Shown: positions 1 through 9,278 of the stretch, in pieces
Position numbering within the stretch: the first letter of the stretch is position 1
How the letters are laid out: each line of letters starts with the position of its first letter
Assembly: GCA_011174825.1 (NCBI GenBank)
Contig: DUEZ01000045.1
Location: 1 to 47,166 of the forward strand
DNA: 47,166 nucleotides
Source of the DNA: Anaerolineae bacterium
GTDB taxonomy: Bacteria; Chloroflexota; Anaerolineae; Anaerolineales; E44-bin32
Reading direction: 5' to 3'
Translations under genes and position numbers: made by a program
The notes under the pieces: generated by a model
The model's input: the letters and a program-made list of their open reading frames with translations, nothing else
Database searches by the model: none
What the model was told of the DNA's origin: nothing

Positions 1-140
1 AGATGGTGATGCCTGGGGACAGTGTCAATCTGCAGGTGGAGCTGATCATACCGGTGGCGCTGGAGAAGGGATCGAAGTTCGCTATCCGAGAGGGTGGCTT
101 GACGGTGGGCGCAGGCGTGATCACCGAGATTTTGGAATAA
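1..140 (+). CDS. tuf: Elongation factor Tu, C-terminal fragment
   Basis: This is the last 45 or so codons of EF-Tu, cut by the window start; the frame begins at base 3 and ends with TAA at 138-140. It shows the family's C-terminal barrel signature: MPGD, then VELI, then FAIREGG followed by [12 protein letters not shown]-Tu is the GTPase that delivers aminoacyl-tRNA to the ribosome. The GTP-binding domain lies outside the window. Its position just before rpsJ is the classic str-to-S10 operon junction. Only 7 bases separate it from rpsJ, so co-transcription is likely. Confidence 0.95.
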   Translation, partial: MVMPGDSVNLQVELIIPVALEKGSKFAIREGGLTVGAGVITEILE

Positions 141-147
141 GTGAGCT

Positions 148-456
148 ATGGCCAAGCAGAAGATTCGCATCCGGCTTAAAGCCTATGACCATCGTGTACT
201 CGATCAGTCAGCCAAGCGTATTGTTGAAACGGCGGAACGAACAGGGGCGAAAGTTGTCGGCCCAGTGCCGTTGCCTACGAGAATAGAACGTTTCACTGTT
301 CGACGCTCAACTTTCATTGATAAGGACTCACATGAGCACTTCGAAATCCGAACGCATAAACGATTGATCGATGTACTAGACCCGGACACGAAAACGATTG
401 ACACCTTGATGCGATTGAATCTACCGGCCGGAGTGGATATCGAGATAAAAATATAG
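148..456 (+). CDS. rpsJ: 30S ribosomal protein S10
   Basis: S10, 102 residues, is a 30S head protein and, as NusE in other bacteria, an antitermination partner. The order of conserved blocks is typical: [12 protein letters not shown] at the N-terminus, the PLPT loop, the THKRLIDV block near the middle, and [11 protein letters not shown] at the C-terminus. It starts at ATG 7 bases after the tuf stop, and the spacing suggests coupled translation. It is followed by an unusually long 240-base spacer before rplC, which holds a dispersed repeat. Confidence 0.97.
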   Translation: MAKQKIRIRLKAYDHRVLDQSAKRIVETAERTGAKVVGPVPLPTRIERFTVRRSTFIDKDSHEHFEIRTHKRLIDVLDPDTKTIDTLMRLNLPAGVDIEIKI

Positions 457-701
457 ACATCAGTAGTCAGACAGCAGCTGGAATAGGATAGATTACGAGT
501 ACCTTGGTGAGAACTCCAAACCAAGCTGAAAGTTGAAGGCTGACAGTTGATAGCTGACAGCTAAAAAGGCTTGGCAAGAGACGAGTTGTGGGCGGATCGA
601 AATCGCCGAACTTCGCCACATTCGATCTGACTGCCCGGCGATCAGGGATGATGCAGTCGAAGCCCTGACTGACAGTCCCAAACACAATCAGGAGACAAAT
701 G
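457..701 (+). other. Long spacer inside the S10 operon, with dispersed repeat
   Basis: This 240-base stretch between rpsJ and rplC is unusual, because S10 operon genes here otherwise sit within 0-110 bases of each other. I see no coding frame on the + strand. It carries a degenerate repeat of the GCTGA/AGCTGACAG type at 524-562, related to copies near 29990 and 30095. A GGAG Shine-Dalgarno (691-694) precedes rplC. An internal promoter or an L4-type regulatory leader is possible, but I see no clear motif for either. Confidence 0.6.
524..562. repeat. Dispersed AGCTGA/TCAGCT-type short repeat, copy 1
   Basis: About 39 bases made of degenerate units such as GCTGAAAGTTGAAGGCTGACAG and TTGATAGCTGACAGCT. 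The same units recur at 29982-30011 and 30083-30112, both between genes. It sits in the rpsJ-rplC spacer. Function unknown; it looks like a small non-coding dispersed element. Confidence 0.6.
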
Positions 702-1331
702 ATGAAAGGGCTGATTGGCAAGAAAATTGGCATGACCCAGATTTTCGATGAGACGGGCGAGGTCGTCCCGGTGACATTGATCGAAGCTGGGCCTTGTTAT
801 GTGACACACATACGTCGACCTAAGCGAGATAACTACACTGCGGTCCAATTGGGCTTCGAAGAGGTGAACCCCCGCCGACTGACGGGCGGCCAATTGGGTC
901 ACCTTAAGCATCATGATCTACCTCCTTTGCGGTATTTACGCGAATTTCAGGTGAGATCGACAAAAGATGTTAAGGAAGGGGATGCTTTGACGGTAGAGAT
1001 TTTTTCCGTTGGTGATCGCGTCGACATCATCGGTAAAAGTAAAGGCAAAGGTTTCGCTGGCGCAGTCAAACGTCATGGTTTCCGCGGCGGACCCCAAACA
1101 CATGGTCAGTCGGACCGCCTGCGAGCGCCGGGTTCACATGGTGCCACCTCAACGCCTGGTCGGGTTTTCAAGGGCTCAAAAGGTCCTGGTCATATGGGCT
1201 CGGTCCGGGTGACATCGCAGAATGTGCGCGTGGAGGTCGTCGACGGAGAGCGGAATCTAATCGGTGTACGTGGCAGCGTTCCGGGTCCTCGTGGTGGATT
1301 GGTTATGATCAAGGAAGTACGAAAGCAGTAA
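702..1331 (+). CDS. rplC: 50S ribosomal protein L3
   Basis: L3, 209 residues from this start, is an early-assembly 23S rRNA-binding protein near the peptidyl transferase centre. It begins GLIGKKIGMTQIFDE and carries the extended-loop signature RHGFRGGPQTHGQSDRLRAPG followed by GSKGPGHMG. Two ATG codons are adjacent (699 and 702). I chose 702 because GGAG at 691-694 then lies 7 bases away, against 4 for the first. It leads into rplD after 20 bases. Confidence 0.96.
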   Translation: MKGLIGKKIGMTQIFDETGEVVPVTLIEAGPCYVTHIRRPKRDNYTAVQLGFEEVNPRRLTGGQLGHLKHHDLPPLRYLREFQVRSTKDVKEGDALTVEIFSVGDRVDIIGKSKGKGFAGAVKRHGFRGGPQTHGQSDRLRAPGSHGATSTPGRVFKGSKGPGHMGSVRVTSQNVRVEVVDGERNLIGVRGSVPGPRGGLVMIKEVRKQ

Positions 1332-1351
1332 GTTTTGGGAGCTAATGGACA

Positions 1352-1987
1352 ATGAAGGTTGATGTGCTAGATATGCAGGGTAAAAAAGTTGGCACCACTG
1401 AGTTGCCACCGTGGATCTTCGAAGCTCCGATCAAGCAAGATCTGATGCACCAGGCTTTGGTTCGTCAATTGGCCAACGCCCGATTGGGGACCCACAATAC
1501 GAAGACACGGAGCGAGGTCTCCGGGGGTGGTCGAAAACCATGGCGCCAGAAAGGCACTGGCCGAGCCAGGCATGGCTCGAGACGCTCCCCGATCTGGGTG
1601 GGTGGTGGTAGAGCGCATGCGCCGAAACCGCGCAAGTACACACGTGATATGCCTCGCAAGATGCGCCGTGCTGCCTTGCGGTCGGCATTGTCGATCAAGG
1701 CTGCTCAGGATGAAGTCATTGTGCTCGAAGAGTTGGTGATGGAAGGCCCCAACACAAAGGATATGCTCACCACATTGGAGCGCTTGGTTGGAGAAGCCAG
1801 CGCACTCATCCTCCTGGCGGAGGCAAATGAGGCTGTTGAGAAATCGGTAAGCAACCTGCAAGAGGCCAAAACCTTGAGAGCCAATTACCTAAATATCCGC
1901 GATTTGCTTGGATACGATCGACTCATTATGCCTCTGCGCGCGTTGGATATCATTCAGTCATACTTGGGGGACGGGGGAGGTTCGTAA
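1352..1987 (+). CDS. rplD: 50S ribosomal protein L4
   Basis: L4, 211 residues, binds 23S rRNA and lines the exit tunnel; in enterobacteria it also represses its own operon. The family signature is clear: TKTRSEVSGGGRKPWRQKGTGRARHGS around residues 50-76, then PRKMRRAALRSALS. Its TAA stop shares a base with the ATG of rplW (TAATG), a sign of translational coupling. The last residues, a Gly-rich tail, are short and not conserved. Confidence 0.96.
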   Translation: MKVDVLDMQGKKVGTTELPPWIFEAPIKQDLMHQALVRQLANARLGTHNTKTRSEVSGGGRKPWRQKGTGRARHGSRRSPIWVGGGRAHAPKPRKYTRDMPRKMRRAALRSALSIKAAQDEVIVLEELVMEGPNTKDMLTTLERLVGEASALILLAEANEAVEKSVSNLQEAKTLRANYLNIRDLLGYDRLIMPLRALDIIQSYLGDGGGS

Positions 1988-2289
1988 TGACGACCATCTA
2001 CGATATCTTGCGTAAACCAATCATCACGGAAAAGAGTAGCTATCAGAGCAGCGAACTCAATCAATATGTGTTTGAAGTCCATCATGAAGCCACCAAGGCT
2101 CAGATCAAGGAGGCGGTTGAGACCTTGTTTGATGTAACCGTGTTGCGGGTGAATGTGATCAATGTCCCTGCTAAACGCAGCCGTCGAGCACGCAGCCGTA
2201 GAGTCCTCGTACGACGCCCGGGGTTCAAGAAAGCGATTATCACTTTAGCCTCGGGTGATTCGATCGATGTATTTGAAGGGGTGACATAA
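1987..2289 (+). CDS. rplW: 50S ribosomal protein L23
   Basis: L23, 100 residues, sits at the tunnel exit and docks trigger factor and SRP. It opens with the typical block of [13 protein letters not shown] and has [20 protein letters not shown] in the middle. A basic loop ([10 protein letters not shown]) follows, the rRNA-binding extension. Start and stop both overlap neighbours by one base in TAATG arrangements, so rplD, rplW and rplB are likely translated as a coupled set. Confidence 0.96.
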   Translation: MTTIYDILRKPIITEKSSYQSSELNQYVFEVHHEATKAQIKEAVETLFDVTVLRVNVINVPAKRSRRARSRRVLVRRPGFKKAIITLASGDSIDVFEGVT

Positions 2290-3125
2290 TGGCGGTTAAA
2301 AAGTATAAGCCGACTTCCCCAGGTCGGCGCGGCATGTCTGGTCACACCTTTGAAGAGATCACGAAGAGCGAACCAGAGCGATCCTTACTGATCCCTAAGC
2401 ACAAACGTGGGGGACGAAATAACCTCGGTAGGATCACCGTTCGCCATCGTGGCGGCGGCCATAGGCGGCACTTGCGTACAGTGGATTTCAAACGCAACAA
2501 GCGTGAAATTCCAGCGAACGTAGCAGCGATCGAGTACGATCCCAATCGCTCAGCACGTTTGGCACTTTTACATTATCTAGATGGTGAAAAGCGTTACATC
2601 CTTGCCCCATTGGGCCTTCAAGTGGGCGATAAGGTCTTGGCCAGTCCCGAGGCAGATATTCGACCGGGCAACAGCCTTCCATTAGCGAATATCCCCTTAG
2701 GGACTTTAGTGCACAACATTGAGCTTTATGAGGGGCGAGGGGGCCAGCTTGTGCGGGCGGCAGGCACTTCAGCTCAACTCCTGGGTAAGGAAGGCGCGTA
2801 TGCTGCAATTCGCTTGCCCTCAGGGGAGGTACGGCGCGTTCGCCAAAATTGCTATGCGACCATCGGAGAGGTTGGCAACCCAGACCATGGCAATATCAAG
2901 CTCGGTAAAGCTGGCCGAAAACGTCATTTGGGCATTCGTCCTACAGTGCGTGGCTCAGCGATGAGTCCAAAGGATCACCCTCATGGTGGGGGTGAGGGGC
3001 GTACACCCATTGGTATGCCAAGCCCAAAAAGCCCCTGGGGCAAGAAAACATTGGGGAAGAAGACCAGGCGTAATAAGCGGACCGGTAAATACATCATCCG
3101 GCGACGATCCAAACGGCGCCGCTAG
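2289..3125 (+). CDS. rplB: 50S ribosomal protein L2
   Basis: L2, 278 residues, is needed for subunit joining and peptidyl transfer. Visible signatures are [13 protein letters not shown] at the start, [16 protein letters not shown] in the first third, and near the C-terminus [19 protein letters not shown], which holds the conserved His of the HGGG loop. The length matches the family. The basic tail ([12 protein letters not shown]) is normal. It overlaps rplW by one base. Confidence 0.97.
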   Translation: MAVKKYKPTSPGRRGMSGHTFEEITKSEPERSLLIPKHKRGGRNNLGRITVRHRGGGHRRHLRTVDFKRNKREIPANVAAIEYDPNRSARLALLHYLDGEKRYILAPLGLQVGDKVLASPEADIRPGNSLPLANIPLGTLVHNIELYEGRGGQLVRAAGTSAQLLGKEGAYAAIRLPSGEVRRVRQNCYATIGEVGNPDHGNIKLGKAGRKRHLGIRPTVRGSAMSPKDHPHGGGEGRTPIGMPSPKSPWGKKTLGKKTRRNKRTGKYIIRRRSKRRR

Positions 3126-3158
3126 GCCTGTTTTTATCAAGGAGTCGGAGGCAGGTAG

Positions 3159-3440
3159 ATGTCGAGATCATTAAAGAAGGGTCCTTACACCGACCCGAAG
3201 TTGTTGAAGAAGATCGAGGATATGAACGAAACAGGTGAAAAGAAAGTTGTACGCACCTGGAGTCGAGCGAGCACGATCTTCCCACAAATGGTTGGCCATA
3301 CACTTGCAGTGCATGATGGGCGCCGCCATGTACCGATCTACATCACAGAGAACATGGTCGGTCATAAGTTGGGTGAATTCGCACCGACACGAACATATCG
3401 TGGTCATGTGACGAGGGATCGGACCACGCGACCGAGGTAA
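3159..3440 (+). CDS. rpsS: 30S ribosomal protein S19
   Basis: S19, 93 residues, binds 16S rRNA in the 30S head and contacts S13 at the intersubunit bridge. It starts [10 protein letters not shown] and has the family block [27 protein letters not shown] followed by [17 protein letters not shown]. Purine-rich GGAG stretches lie 10-20 bases upstream. Its stop is 3-6 bases before rplV. Confidence 0.96.
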   Translation: MSRSLKKGPYTDPKLLKKIEDMNETGEKKVVRTWSRASTIFPQMVGHTLAVHDGRRHVPIYITENMVGHKLGEFAPTRTYRGHVTRDRTTRPR

Positions 3441-3443
3441 TGG

Positions 3444-3806
3444 ATGATGGAACAAGCATTTGACATCCATGCGAGCGTCAGATACGTGAGGATGTCACCA
3501 CAGAAAGTCAGGCTGGTATTGGACATGGTACGAGGTTTGGATGTCATGGAGGCGTTGGACATCCTTCGCTTCACCCAGAAGTCGGCCGCCAATACAGTCC
3601 TCAAGCTTTTGAACTCAGCGATCGCAAACGCTGAAGAGAATTTTGGTCTAAACAGGGACGATTTAGTCGTTCATCGGATCTACGCTGATCAAGGCCCGAT
3701 TCGGCGGTGGCGCAGATTCGGAGCTCGGGGAAGGTTTAAACCTATCCAAAGACGTTATTCGCACATCACTGTTATTCTGCGAGAAAGAGAAGAGGAAGAG
3801 TCCTAA
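3444..3806 (+). CDS. rplV: 50S ribosomal protein L22
   Basis: L22, 120 residues (119 if the second of two adjacent ATGs at 3447 is used), has a globular surface domain and a hairpin reaching the exit tunnel. Signatures are VRYVRMSPQKVRLVLDMVRG near the N-terminus and the hairpin region PIRRWRRFGARGRFKPIQRRYSHI. It begins 3 bases after rpsS. An 84-base spacer to rpsC follows with no evident gene. Confidence 0.95.
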   Translation: MMEQAFDIHASVRYVRMSPQKVRLVLDMVRGLDVMEALDILRFTQKSAANTVLKLLNSAIANAEENFGLNRDDLVVHRIYADQGPIRRWRRFGARGRFKPIQRRYSHITVILREREEEES

Positions 3807-3890
3807 TGTGCGTCGAGTTAACCACAGCGCCTATCGCTCGTGGTCCATACGGGTCACTTCGAGCCTCAGAATTGGCCGAGAGGAGAGGAT

Positions 3891-4565
3891 ATGGGACGTA
3901 AAGTACATCCCATCGGTTTTCGATTGAAGGTCAACAAGACTTGGGAATCGCGTTGGTTTGCCAATCCTGATAATTATGCTGATCAGCTACATGAAGATAT
4001 CGCAATCCGCGAACTGGTATATGAATCAGCACCCAGGGCAGGCATCTCGCGCGTCGAGATTGAGCGTTACCCCAACAGTGTTCATGTCACAGTACATACG
4101 GCCAAACCTGGTATCGTCATCGGCCGTAAAGGGGCAAACGTGAAGGAGCTGCGACGTCAATTGCAAACTCAAACCGGGGTGGCTGTAAAACTCGATATCT
4201 CGGAGATCAAAGACCCCGACTTGGATGCCCGTTTGGTGGCAGAGAATATCGCTGGTCAACTGTCACGTCGAATCAGCCATCGGAGGGCGATGCAGCGAGC
4301 CGTGGCTCAAACGATGCGCCAAGGTGCAAAAGGTGTAAAGGTGATGTGCTCCGGACGTCTCGCAGGCGTTGAGATGGCGCGTCGCGAGTGGGTACGTGAA
4401 GGGCGTGTACCCGCACAAACACTGCGAGCTGATATTGACTTCGCGCGCGCTGAGGCACTCACCACGTATGGAAGGATTGGTGTCAAGGTGTGGATCTATA
4501 AGGGAGATATCCTCCCTGAGGCCGAGGAACAACCCGAAGTGATGGATGTCTACGTCAGCGAATGA
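3891..4565 (+). CDS. rpsC: 30S ribosomal protein S3
   Basis: S3, 224 residues, lies at the mRNA entry channel. I place the start at the ATG of MGRKVHPIGFRL, preceded by the Shine-Dalgarno AGGAGAGG. An upstream in-frame extension to 3840 lacks family similarity and is unlikely. The type-2 KH domain is visible with GRKG at residues 78-81. The C-terminal domain carries RPAGRLAG-like CSGRLAGVEMARREW and VPAQTLRADIDF. It ends in TGA, useful evidence that UGA is a normal stop here. Confidence 0.96.
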   Translation: MGRKVHPIGFRLKVNKTWESRWFANPDNYADQLHEDIAIRELVYESAPRAGISRVEIERYPNSVHVTVHTAKPGIVIGRKGANVKELRRQLQTQTGVAVKLDISEIKDPDLDARLVAENIAGQLSRRISHRRAMQRAVAQTMRQGAKGVKVMCSGRLAGVEMARREWVREGRVPAQTLRADIDFARAEALTTYGRIGVKVWIYKGDILPEAEEQPEVMDVYVSE

Positions 4566-4603
4566 GGACCTCCGCTACGTTATGCGGGTAATGAGGTGAA
4601 GTG

Positions 4604-5029
4604 ATGTTGTTTCCAAAACGAGTTAAATACCGCAAACAGATGCGGGGACGGATGAAAGGTCGAGCAAGCCGGGGGACGGAAGTCAATTTTGGGGACTTTG
4701 GCCTTCAAGCCCTTGAGCCAGGATGGGTTACGGCGCGTCAGATCGAAGCTGCGCGCCGCGCTTTGGTGCGATATATGCGACGGCGTGGCAAAGTCTGGAT
4801 TCGAATCTTCCCTGATAAGCCGGTAACGAAAAAACCGGCCGAGACCCGAATGGGCAAGGGGAAGGGGGCTGTTGACCACTGGGTAGCTGTGGTAAAGCCG
4901 GGGAGGATCCTGTTTGAAATATCCGGCCTCAATGAGGAGGGCGCTCGAGAGGCAATGCGATTGGCCTCTCATAAGCTTTCTGTGAAGACGAAGTTCATCA
5001 AGCGATTGGACACGGTTGGAGGTAGTTAG
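4604..5029 (+). CDS. rplP: 50S ribosomal protein L16
   Basis: L16, 141 residues, organises the A-site side of the 23S rRNA. The sequence has [19 protein letters not shown] at the start, then [26 protein letters not shown] and [18 protein letters not shown], all family hallmarks. A GTG immediately upstream (4601) is in frame; I prefer the ATG because of the AGGTG spacing. It is followed by rpmC after 3 bases. Confidence 0.96.
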   Translation: MLFPKRVKYRKQMRGRMKGRASRGTEVNFGDFGLQALEPGWVTARQIEAARRALVRYMRRRGKVWIRIFPDKPVTKKPAETRMGKGKGAVDHWVAVVKPGRILFEISGLNEEGAREAMRLASHKLSVKTKFIKRLDTVGGS

Positions 5030-5032
5030 GCG

Positions 5033-5248
5033 ATGAAAGTTTCAGAGATCCGAGCCCTTTCAACGGAAGAAATCAGGTCACGCTTGGATGATGCACGAGA
5101 TAATTATTTTAAGCTACGGTTTCAATTTGCAACCGGGCAATTGACCGATCATTCTCAGTTCAGGATTGCACGGCGCGAAATCGCTCGTCTGGCGACCATT
5201 CTACGAGAGCGAGAGCTTGTTGCTGAATTGGAGGGGAGTGAAACATGA
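5033..5248 (+). CDS. rpmC: 50S ribosomal protein L29
   Basis: L29, 71 residues, is a small helical hairpin next to L23 at the tunnel exit. It has the typical start [14 protein letters not shown] and the family block [15 protein letters not shown], then IRREIARL-like [18 protein letters not shown]. Its stop overlaps the start of rpsQ by 4 bases (ATGA), so translation is coupled. Confidence 0.95.
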   Translation: MKVSEIRALSTEEIRSRLDDARDNYFKLRFQFATGQLTDHSQFRIARREIARLATILRERELVAELEGSET

Positions 5249-5556
5249 CTAAAAATCGACGCCGATTAACTGGCGAGGTGATCAAGGCCAAGCTGGAGAA
5301 GACGGTTACCATCCGCGTAAATCGGAGCTATCGCCATCCTCTCTATGGGAAGGTGATCCGTACAAGCAAAAAATACCTGGTTCATGATGAAAAGGGCTGT
5401 CAACTCGGTGATTTGGTACAAATTGTGGAGAGCCGACCTATTTCAAAGAAGAAGCGATGGGTCGTGGAGAGTATTCTACGGCGTCCAAGCGAAGCCGAGG
5501 TCACGGCAAGCATTGAGGAGTTGGCGGAAGAGACTGTGGTGGAGAAAGAGACATGA
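5245..5556 (+). CDS. rpsQ: 30S ribosomal protein S17
   Basis: S17, 103 residues, is an OB-fold primary 16S rRNA-binding protein. It shows [21 protein letters not shown], then the basic [14 protein letters not shown], and the [13 protein letters not shown] signature. An acidic tail of about 24 residues (Glu-rich, ending VVEKET) extends beyond the usual 80-90 residue family length. It overlaps both rpmC and rplN by 4 bases. Confidence 0.95.
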   Translation: MTKNRRRLTGEVIKAKLEKTVTIRVNRSYRHPLYGKVIRTSKKYLVHDEKGCQLGDLVQIVESRPISKKKRWVVESILRRPSEAEVTASIEELAEETVVEKET

Positions 5557-5924
5557 TTCAGCAAGAAAGCCGCATCAAGGTTGCTGATAATACGGGTGGA
5601 CGTGAACTGCTCGTGATACGCGTCTTGGGCGGATCGAAGCGGCGGTATGGTCATGTAGGCGATGTGGTCGTGGCGACAGTCAAATCAGCTACGCCACACA
5701 GCGCAGTAAGCAAGAGCGATGTCGTTCGAGCAGTTATCGTGCGGACCGCAAAGGAATATCGCCGCAAGGACGGCTCCTACATACGCTTCGACGATAATGC
5801 AGCCGTGATCTTGGATACCGATGGCAGGAACCCGAGGGGAACAAGGATCTTCGGTCCGGTTGCGCGCGAATTGCGAGAGAAGGGTTTTACAAAAATCGTA
5901 TCCCTCGCGCCTGAGGTCCTCTAG
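5553..5924 (+). CDS. rplN: 50S ribosomal protein L14
   Basis: L14, 123 residues, forms intersubunit bridges and is the docking site of RsfS. Family signatures: [19 protein letters not shown] at the start, [29 protein letters not shown] in the middle, and [13 protein letters not shown] near the end. It overlaps rpsQ by 4 bases (ATGA). Confidence 0.96.
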   Translation: MIQQESRIKVADNTGGRELLVIRVLGGSKRRYGHVGDVVVATVKSATPHSAVSKSDVVRAVIVRTAKEYRRKDGSYIRFDDNAAVILDTDGRNPRGTRIFGPVARELREKGFTKIVSLAPEVL

Positions 5925-5934
5925 GAGGGGAGGT

Positions 5935-6255
5935 ATGAAGATCAAACGTGGTGATACGGTAGAAGTGATTAACGGGCGCGATAAAGGACATCGAGGTGAA
6001 GTGTTACGCGTTTTGCCCACCAAGAGTCGAGTCGTGGTCCAAGGTGCAAACATGCGTAAGAAACACCAGCGTCAGGTTCAGGCTGGTGGTCGAACGATGA
6101 ACCCAGGAATCATTCAATTCGAGGCACCTATCGATATTTCAAACGTCATGTTGGTTTGCCCTAAGTGTAATGAACTGGTGCGGGTAGGTATGCTCGTGGA
6201 AGGCGGGCACCGGCAACGAGTATGCAAGAAATGTCAGGTAGTCATTGACTCCTGA
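5935..6255 (+). CDS. rplX: 50S ribosomal protein L24, zinc-ribbon form
   Basis: L24, 106 residues, starts 50S assembly. The N-terminal KOW motif is clear ([22 protein letters not shown]). The start is the ATG 10 bases after the rplN stop, preceded by the strong AGGAGGGGAGG. A C-terminal pair of CPKC (75-78) and CKKC (97-100) forms a likely zinc ribbon, the C+ form. It ends in TGA. Confidence 0.95.
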   Translation: MKIKRGDTVEVINGRDKGHRGEVLRVLPTKSRVVVQGANMRKKHQRQVQAGGRTMNPGIIQFEAPIDISNVMLVCPKCNELVRVGMLVEGGHRQRVCKKCQVVIDS

Positions 6256-6277
6256 TCTTGGATGGAGTGTAAGAGGC

Positions 6278-6835
6278 ATGGCACATCACTTAAAGGAATG
6301 GTATCAAAACGAAGTCATCTCCATGATGATGAAGGATTTTGGCTTAGACAACCCAATGCAGGTTCCGCGCATCGAAAAGATCGTCGTCAATATCGGTGTC
6401 GGTGAAGCGATCGATAACGCGAAAGCCCTCGACGCTGCGGTTGAGGATGTTGCAACCATTACCGGACAAAAGCCCATCGTCACCAAAGCTCGCAAAAGCA
6501 TCGCGACCTTTAAATTGCGAGAGGGGCGTTCCATCGGCGTAAAAGTCACTTTACGCGGGGATCGTATGTGGTCTTTTTTCGATCGATTGATCAACGTAGC
6601 ACTGCCCCGTACGAGGGACTTTAGAGGCGTTTCACCTAACAGCTTTGACGGACGAGGCAATTACACGTTAGGGCTTAGAGAACAGCTGATCTTCCCGGAG
6701 ATCGATTACGACAAAATCGACAAAATACGAGGGTTTGAAGTGACAATTGTCACTTCAGCACCGGATGATGAGAAAGGGCGAAGGCTTCTAGAAATGCTAG
6801 GCATGCCCTTTGGGAGAGGTGCAGTATATGGCTAA
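6278..6835 (+). CDS. rplE: 50S ribosomal protein L5
   Basis: L5, 185 residues, binds 5S rRNA and contacts the P-site tRNA. I use the ATG of [13 protein letters not shown], which has GAGG upstream, rather than an in-frame ATG at 6245 inside rplX. Signatures are [39 protein letters not shown] and [20 protein letters not shown]. The last 8 bases overlap rpsZ. Confidence 0.96.
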   Translation: MAHHLKEWYQNEVISMMMKDFGLDNPMQVPRIEKIVVNIGVGEAIDNAKALDAAVEDVATITGQKPIVTKARKSIATFKLREGRSIGVKVTLRGDRMWSFFDRLINVALPRTRDFRGVSPNSFDGRGNYTLGLREQLIFPEIDYDKIDKIRGFEVTIVTSAPDDEKGRRLLEMLGMPFGRGAVYG

Positions 6836-7010
6836 AAAATGTATGCCGATCCGAGAGACTCGACGGAAATATCAAGTACGAGAACGCAATCGATGTCGAA
6901 TTTGTGGACGACCGCGAGGCTATTATCGCCGTTTCCAACTATGCCGGATCTGCCTCAGGGAAAAAGCACTTGAAGGACAAATCCCTGGTTTGGTGAAATC
7001 TTCATGGTAA
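6828..7010 (+). CDS. rpsZ: 30S ribosomal protein S14, zinc-binding type Z
   Basis: Short S14, 60 residues, with the zinc ligands C23, C26, C39 and C42 in CRICGRPRG and LCRICLRE. The C-terminal GLVKSSW is diagnostic of the type-Z form. The ATG overlaps the end of rplE by 8 bases. The zinc-independent paralogue used under zinc limitation in some bacteria is not in the window. Confidence 0.97.
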   Translation: MAKKCMPIRETRRKYQVRERNRCRICGRPRGYYRRFQLCRICLREKALEGQIPGLVKSSW

Positions 7011-7032
7011 AGAAGGACCCGGAGAGAACGTT

Positions 7033-7446
7033 ATGACTGTATCTGATCCGATTGCCGATATGTTGACACGGATCCGCAACGCCCTGATGGCGGGTAATCA
7101 GACCGTTTCGGTGCCTAGCTCCAAGATCAAGGTGGAGATCGCCCGAATTATGGAGCAGGAGGGCTTCATTGCGGGTTTTGAAGAACGTCAGGTGGAGGGT
7201 AAATCCCACCGCGTGCTTCGCATCCAACTGAAATACGTTGGTGAAAGACGTGAACGCCGTCCAGTAATCAATGAGTTGAGAAGAGTAAGTCGACCCGGAA
7301 GGCGAGTATACGTTGGAAAGAAAAAGATCCCCTGGGTACGATCAGGGATTGGTTTAGCGATCCTTTCAACTCCCAAGGGTGTGATGAGTGGTGTGCGCGC
7401 TCGTCAGATAGGCGTGGGCGGTGAAATTCTTTGTGAGGTCTGGTAG
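7033..7446 (+). CDS. rpsH: 30S ribosomal protein S8
   Basis: S8, 137 residues, binds the central domain of 16S rRNA and, in enterobacteria, represses the spc operon. It begins [17 protein letters not shown], and ends with the family block [17 protein letters not shown] [19 protein letters not shown] and GGEILCEVW. The GGAGAG Shine-Dalgarno is about 8 bases upstream. An 83-base spacer precedes rplF. Confidence 0.96.
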   Translation: MTVSDPIADMLTRIRNALMAGNQTVSVPSSKIKVEIARIMEQEGFIAGFEERQVEGKSHRVLRIQLKYVGERRERRPVINELRRVSRPGRRVYVGKKKIPWVRSGIGLAILSTPKGVMSGVRARQIGVGGEILCEVW

Positions 7447-7529
7447 TCGAATTTGATCCCGGCGTTAGATGGAAGATGGATCGACCTGGAACGTTATCGA
7501 TCGTAGTCGGAGGTAGCTAGGAGGAAAAT

Positions 7530-8075
7530 GTGTCGAGAATAGGACGCATGCCTGTGGTTGTGCCCGAAGGAGTAGAGGTCAAAATCGAAGGCTCACATGT
7601 ATGGATAAGGGGTCCTAAGGGCGAGTTGTCCCGTAGTTTCCGGCCTGAAATGTCCATTAACTTTAAGGAAGGTGTCATCGCGGTTGATCGCCCTTCGGAC
7701 GAGCCGCAGATGCGTGCCTTTCATGGCCTGACACGTGCTCTTTTGAATAATATGGTCGTTGGTGTGAGTGAGGGCTTTGAGAAAACGCTCCAGATTGAAG
7801 GGGTCGGTTATCGACCAGAGAAAGAGGGCGAGAACTTGGTGCTCCATTTGGGTTTTTCACATTTGGTGAATGTACCTGCTCCGTCTGGCATCACCTTTGA
7901 TGTAGACACTCGCGCCAGATTGGTAAAGGTGCAGGGAATTGATAAGGAATTGGTTGGTCGGGTTGCAGCTGATATCCGGAAAATACGCCCACCTGAGCCT
8001 TACAAAGGCAAGGGTATTCGTTATTTGGGTGAGCATGTACGCCGCAAGGCTGGTAAAGCGGGTAAGGTAACATAA
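7530..8075 (+). CDS. rplF: 50S ribosomal protein L6
   Basis: L6, 181 residues, has two copies of the same fold and sits near the factor-binding site. It starts at GTG with a strong AGGAGG (519-524 of the preceding kilobase) upstream. Signatures: [35 protein letters not shown] and the C-terminal [17 protein letters not shown]. It is followed by rplR after 2 bases. Confidence 0.96.
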   Translation: MSRIGRMPVVVPEGVEVKIEGSHVWIRGPKGELSRSFRPEMSINFKEGVIAVDRPSDEPQMRAFHGLTRALLNNMVVGVSEGFEKTLQIEGVGYRPEKEGENLVLHLGFSHLVNVPAPSGITFDVDTRARLVKVQGIDKELVGRVAADIRKIRPPEPYKGKGIRYLGEHVRRKAGKAGKVT

Positions 8076-8077
8076 TC

Positions 8078-8443
8078 ATGTCGAAACAAACTCGAGAAAC
8101 AATGCGAAAACGGCGTCACCAACGCGTGCGTAAGAAGTTGGTGGGAACGGCTAAACGACCGCGTTTGAATGTTTATCGAAGCCTGAATCAGATCTACGCT
8201 CAAGTGATCGACGATACCGCTGGTCATACGCTTGCCTCAGCCTCGACACTCGATGGGGAGATCAAACCACAAATCAAAGAGTTGTCAAAGGTCGAACAGG
8301 CGAAATTCATCGGGACAACGATCGCAGAAAGGGCGAAAAGCCAGGGTGTGAAGATTGTGGTTTTTGATCGTGGTGGCTACCGTTATCATGGACGAGTTAA
8401 AGCGTTAGCGGAAGCGGCCCGTGAAGCAGGATTGAATTTCTAA
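8078..8443 (+). CDS. rplR: 50S ribosomal protein L18
   Basis: L18, 121 residues, binds 5S rRNA with L5. The N-terminus is basic. The family blocks [27 protein letters not shown] and [25 protein letters not shown] are visible. It is followed by a 110-base spacer before rpsE with no gene apparent. Confidence 0.96.
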   Translation: MSKQTRETMRKRRHQRVRKKLVGTAKRPRLNVYRSLNQIYAQVIDDTAGHTLASASTLDGEIKPQIKELSKVEQAKFIGTTIAERAKSQGVKIVVFDRGGYRYHGRVKALAEAAREAGLNF

Positions 8444-8553
8444 GGGTATTACATATCGGGTGGAAGGGAGTCAAATCAAGTTCCGGATTGAATTCGAGAG
8501 AGATAAGAGTTCGAACGTGATTTGTAACTGCACCTGAAGGGAGAAGTTGAAAA

Positions 8554-9087
8554 GTGAGACGCGATTTCCGAAGCAGGGATGAACGGGAAGAGTTGGATGA
8601 ACGCGTGATCGATATCGCTCGCGTAGCGAAGGTCGTGAAAGGCGGTCGTCGTTTCGCATTCCGCGTGGCGGTCGTGGTGGGCGATAATCGTGGTCAGGTC
8701 GGGCTAGGGGTTGGCAAAGCACGAGGGGTCCCTGATGCGATCCGTAAAGCAGCGGAGCAAGCCCGAAAAGACATGCGTCCAATTCATCTCATTGGAACGA
8801 CAATTCCACATGAGGTGTTTTCGAAACACAGTGGAGCAAAAGTGTTGTTAAAACCGGCGTCCCCCGGTACAGGTGTGGTCGCAGGCGGATCGGTGCGAGC
8901 CGTACTTGAAGCCGCTGGCGTGCGCGACATCCTCACCAAGTCACTAGGGAGTGCAAACATTCTCAACGTAGCCTATGCGGCTTTGAAGGGGCTTAGGGAG
9001 CTTAAGAATATCGAGCTTGAGGCGATCAACCGAGGGAAAAATCCCAGCGAGCTTAGACCTTTCTGGGAGCATAAGCGAGATGGCTAA
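8554..9087 (+). CDS. rpsE: 30S ribosomal protein S5
   Basis: S5, 177 residues, helps decoding fidelity and mRNA unwinding. I read a GTG start, since no ATG gives a complete N-terminus; the purine-rich GAAGGGAGAAG lies upstream. Signatures are [35 protein letters not shown], and GSGVVAGG-like [19 protein letters not shown]. The final codons overlap rpmD by 8 bases. Confidence 0.95.
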   Translation: MRRDFRSRDEREELDERVIDIARVAKVVKGGRRFAFRVAVVVGDNRGQVGLGVGKARGVPDAIRKAAEQARKDMRPIHLIGTTIPHEVFSKHSGAKVLLKPASPGTGVVAGGSVRAVLEAAGVRDILTKSLGSANILNVAYAALKGLRELKNIELEAINRGKNPSELRPFWEHKRDG

Positions 9088-9271
9088 ACGTTCAGCGAAG
9101 AAGCTACGGATCACCCTTGTACGGAGCCCGATAGGGTACTCCATACGGCAGAAGAGGACCGTACGTGCGCTCGGCCTACATCGCTTGCATCAAACCGTTG
9201 AGCAAGTTGACACTCCTGTATTGCGAGGTATGATCGCCAAGGTGAGCCATCTGGTAGCGGTAGAGGAGTGA
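9080..9271 (+). CDS. rpmD: 50S ribosomal protein L30
   Basis: L30, 63 residues. It shows [26 protein letters not shown] followed by HRLHQTV and [16 protein letters not shown] use the ATG at 9080, inside the last codons of rpsE; upstream in-frame sequence is rpsE in another frame. Normal length for bacterial L30. Confidence 0.95.
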   Translation: MAKRSAKKLRITLVRSPIGYSIRQKRTVRALGLHRLHQTVEQVDTPVLRGMIAKVSHLVAVEE

Positions 9272-9278
9272 ATTAGCG

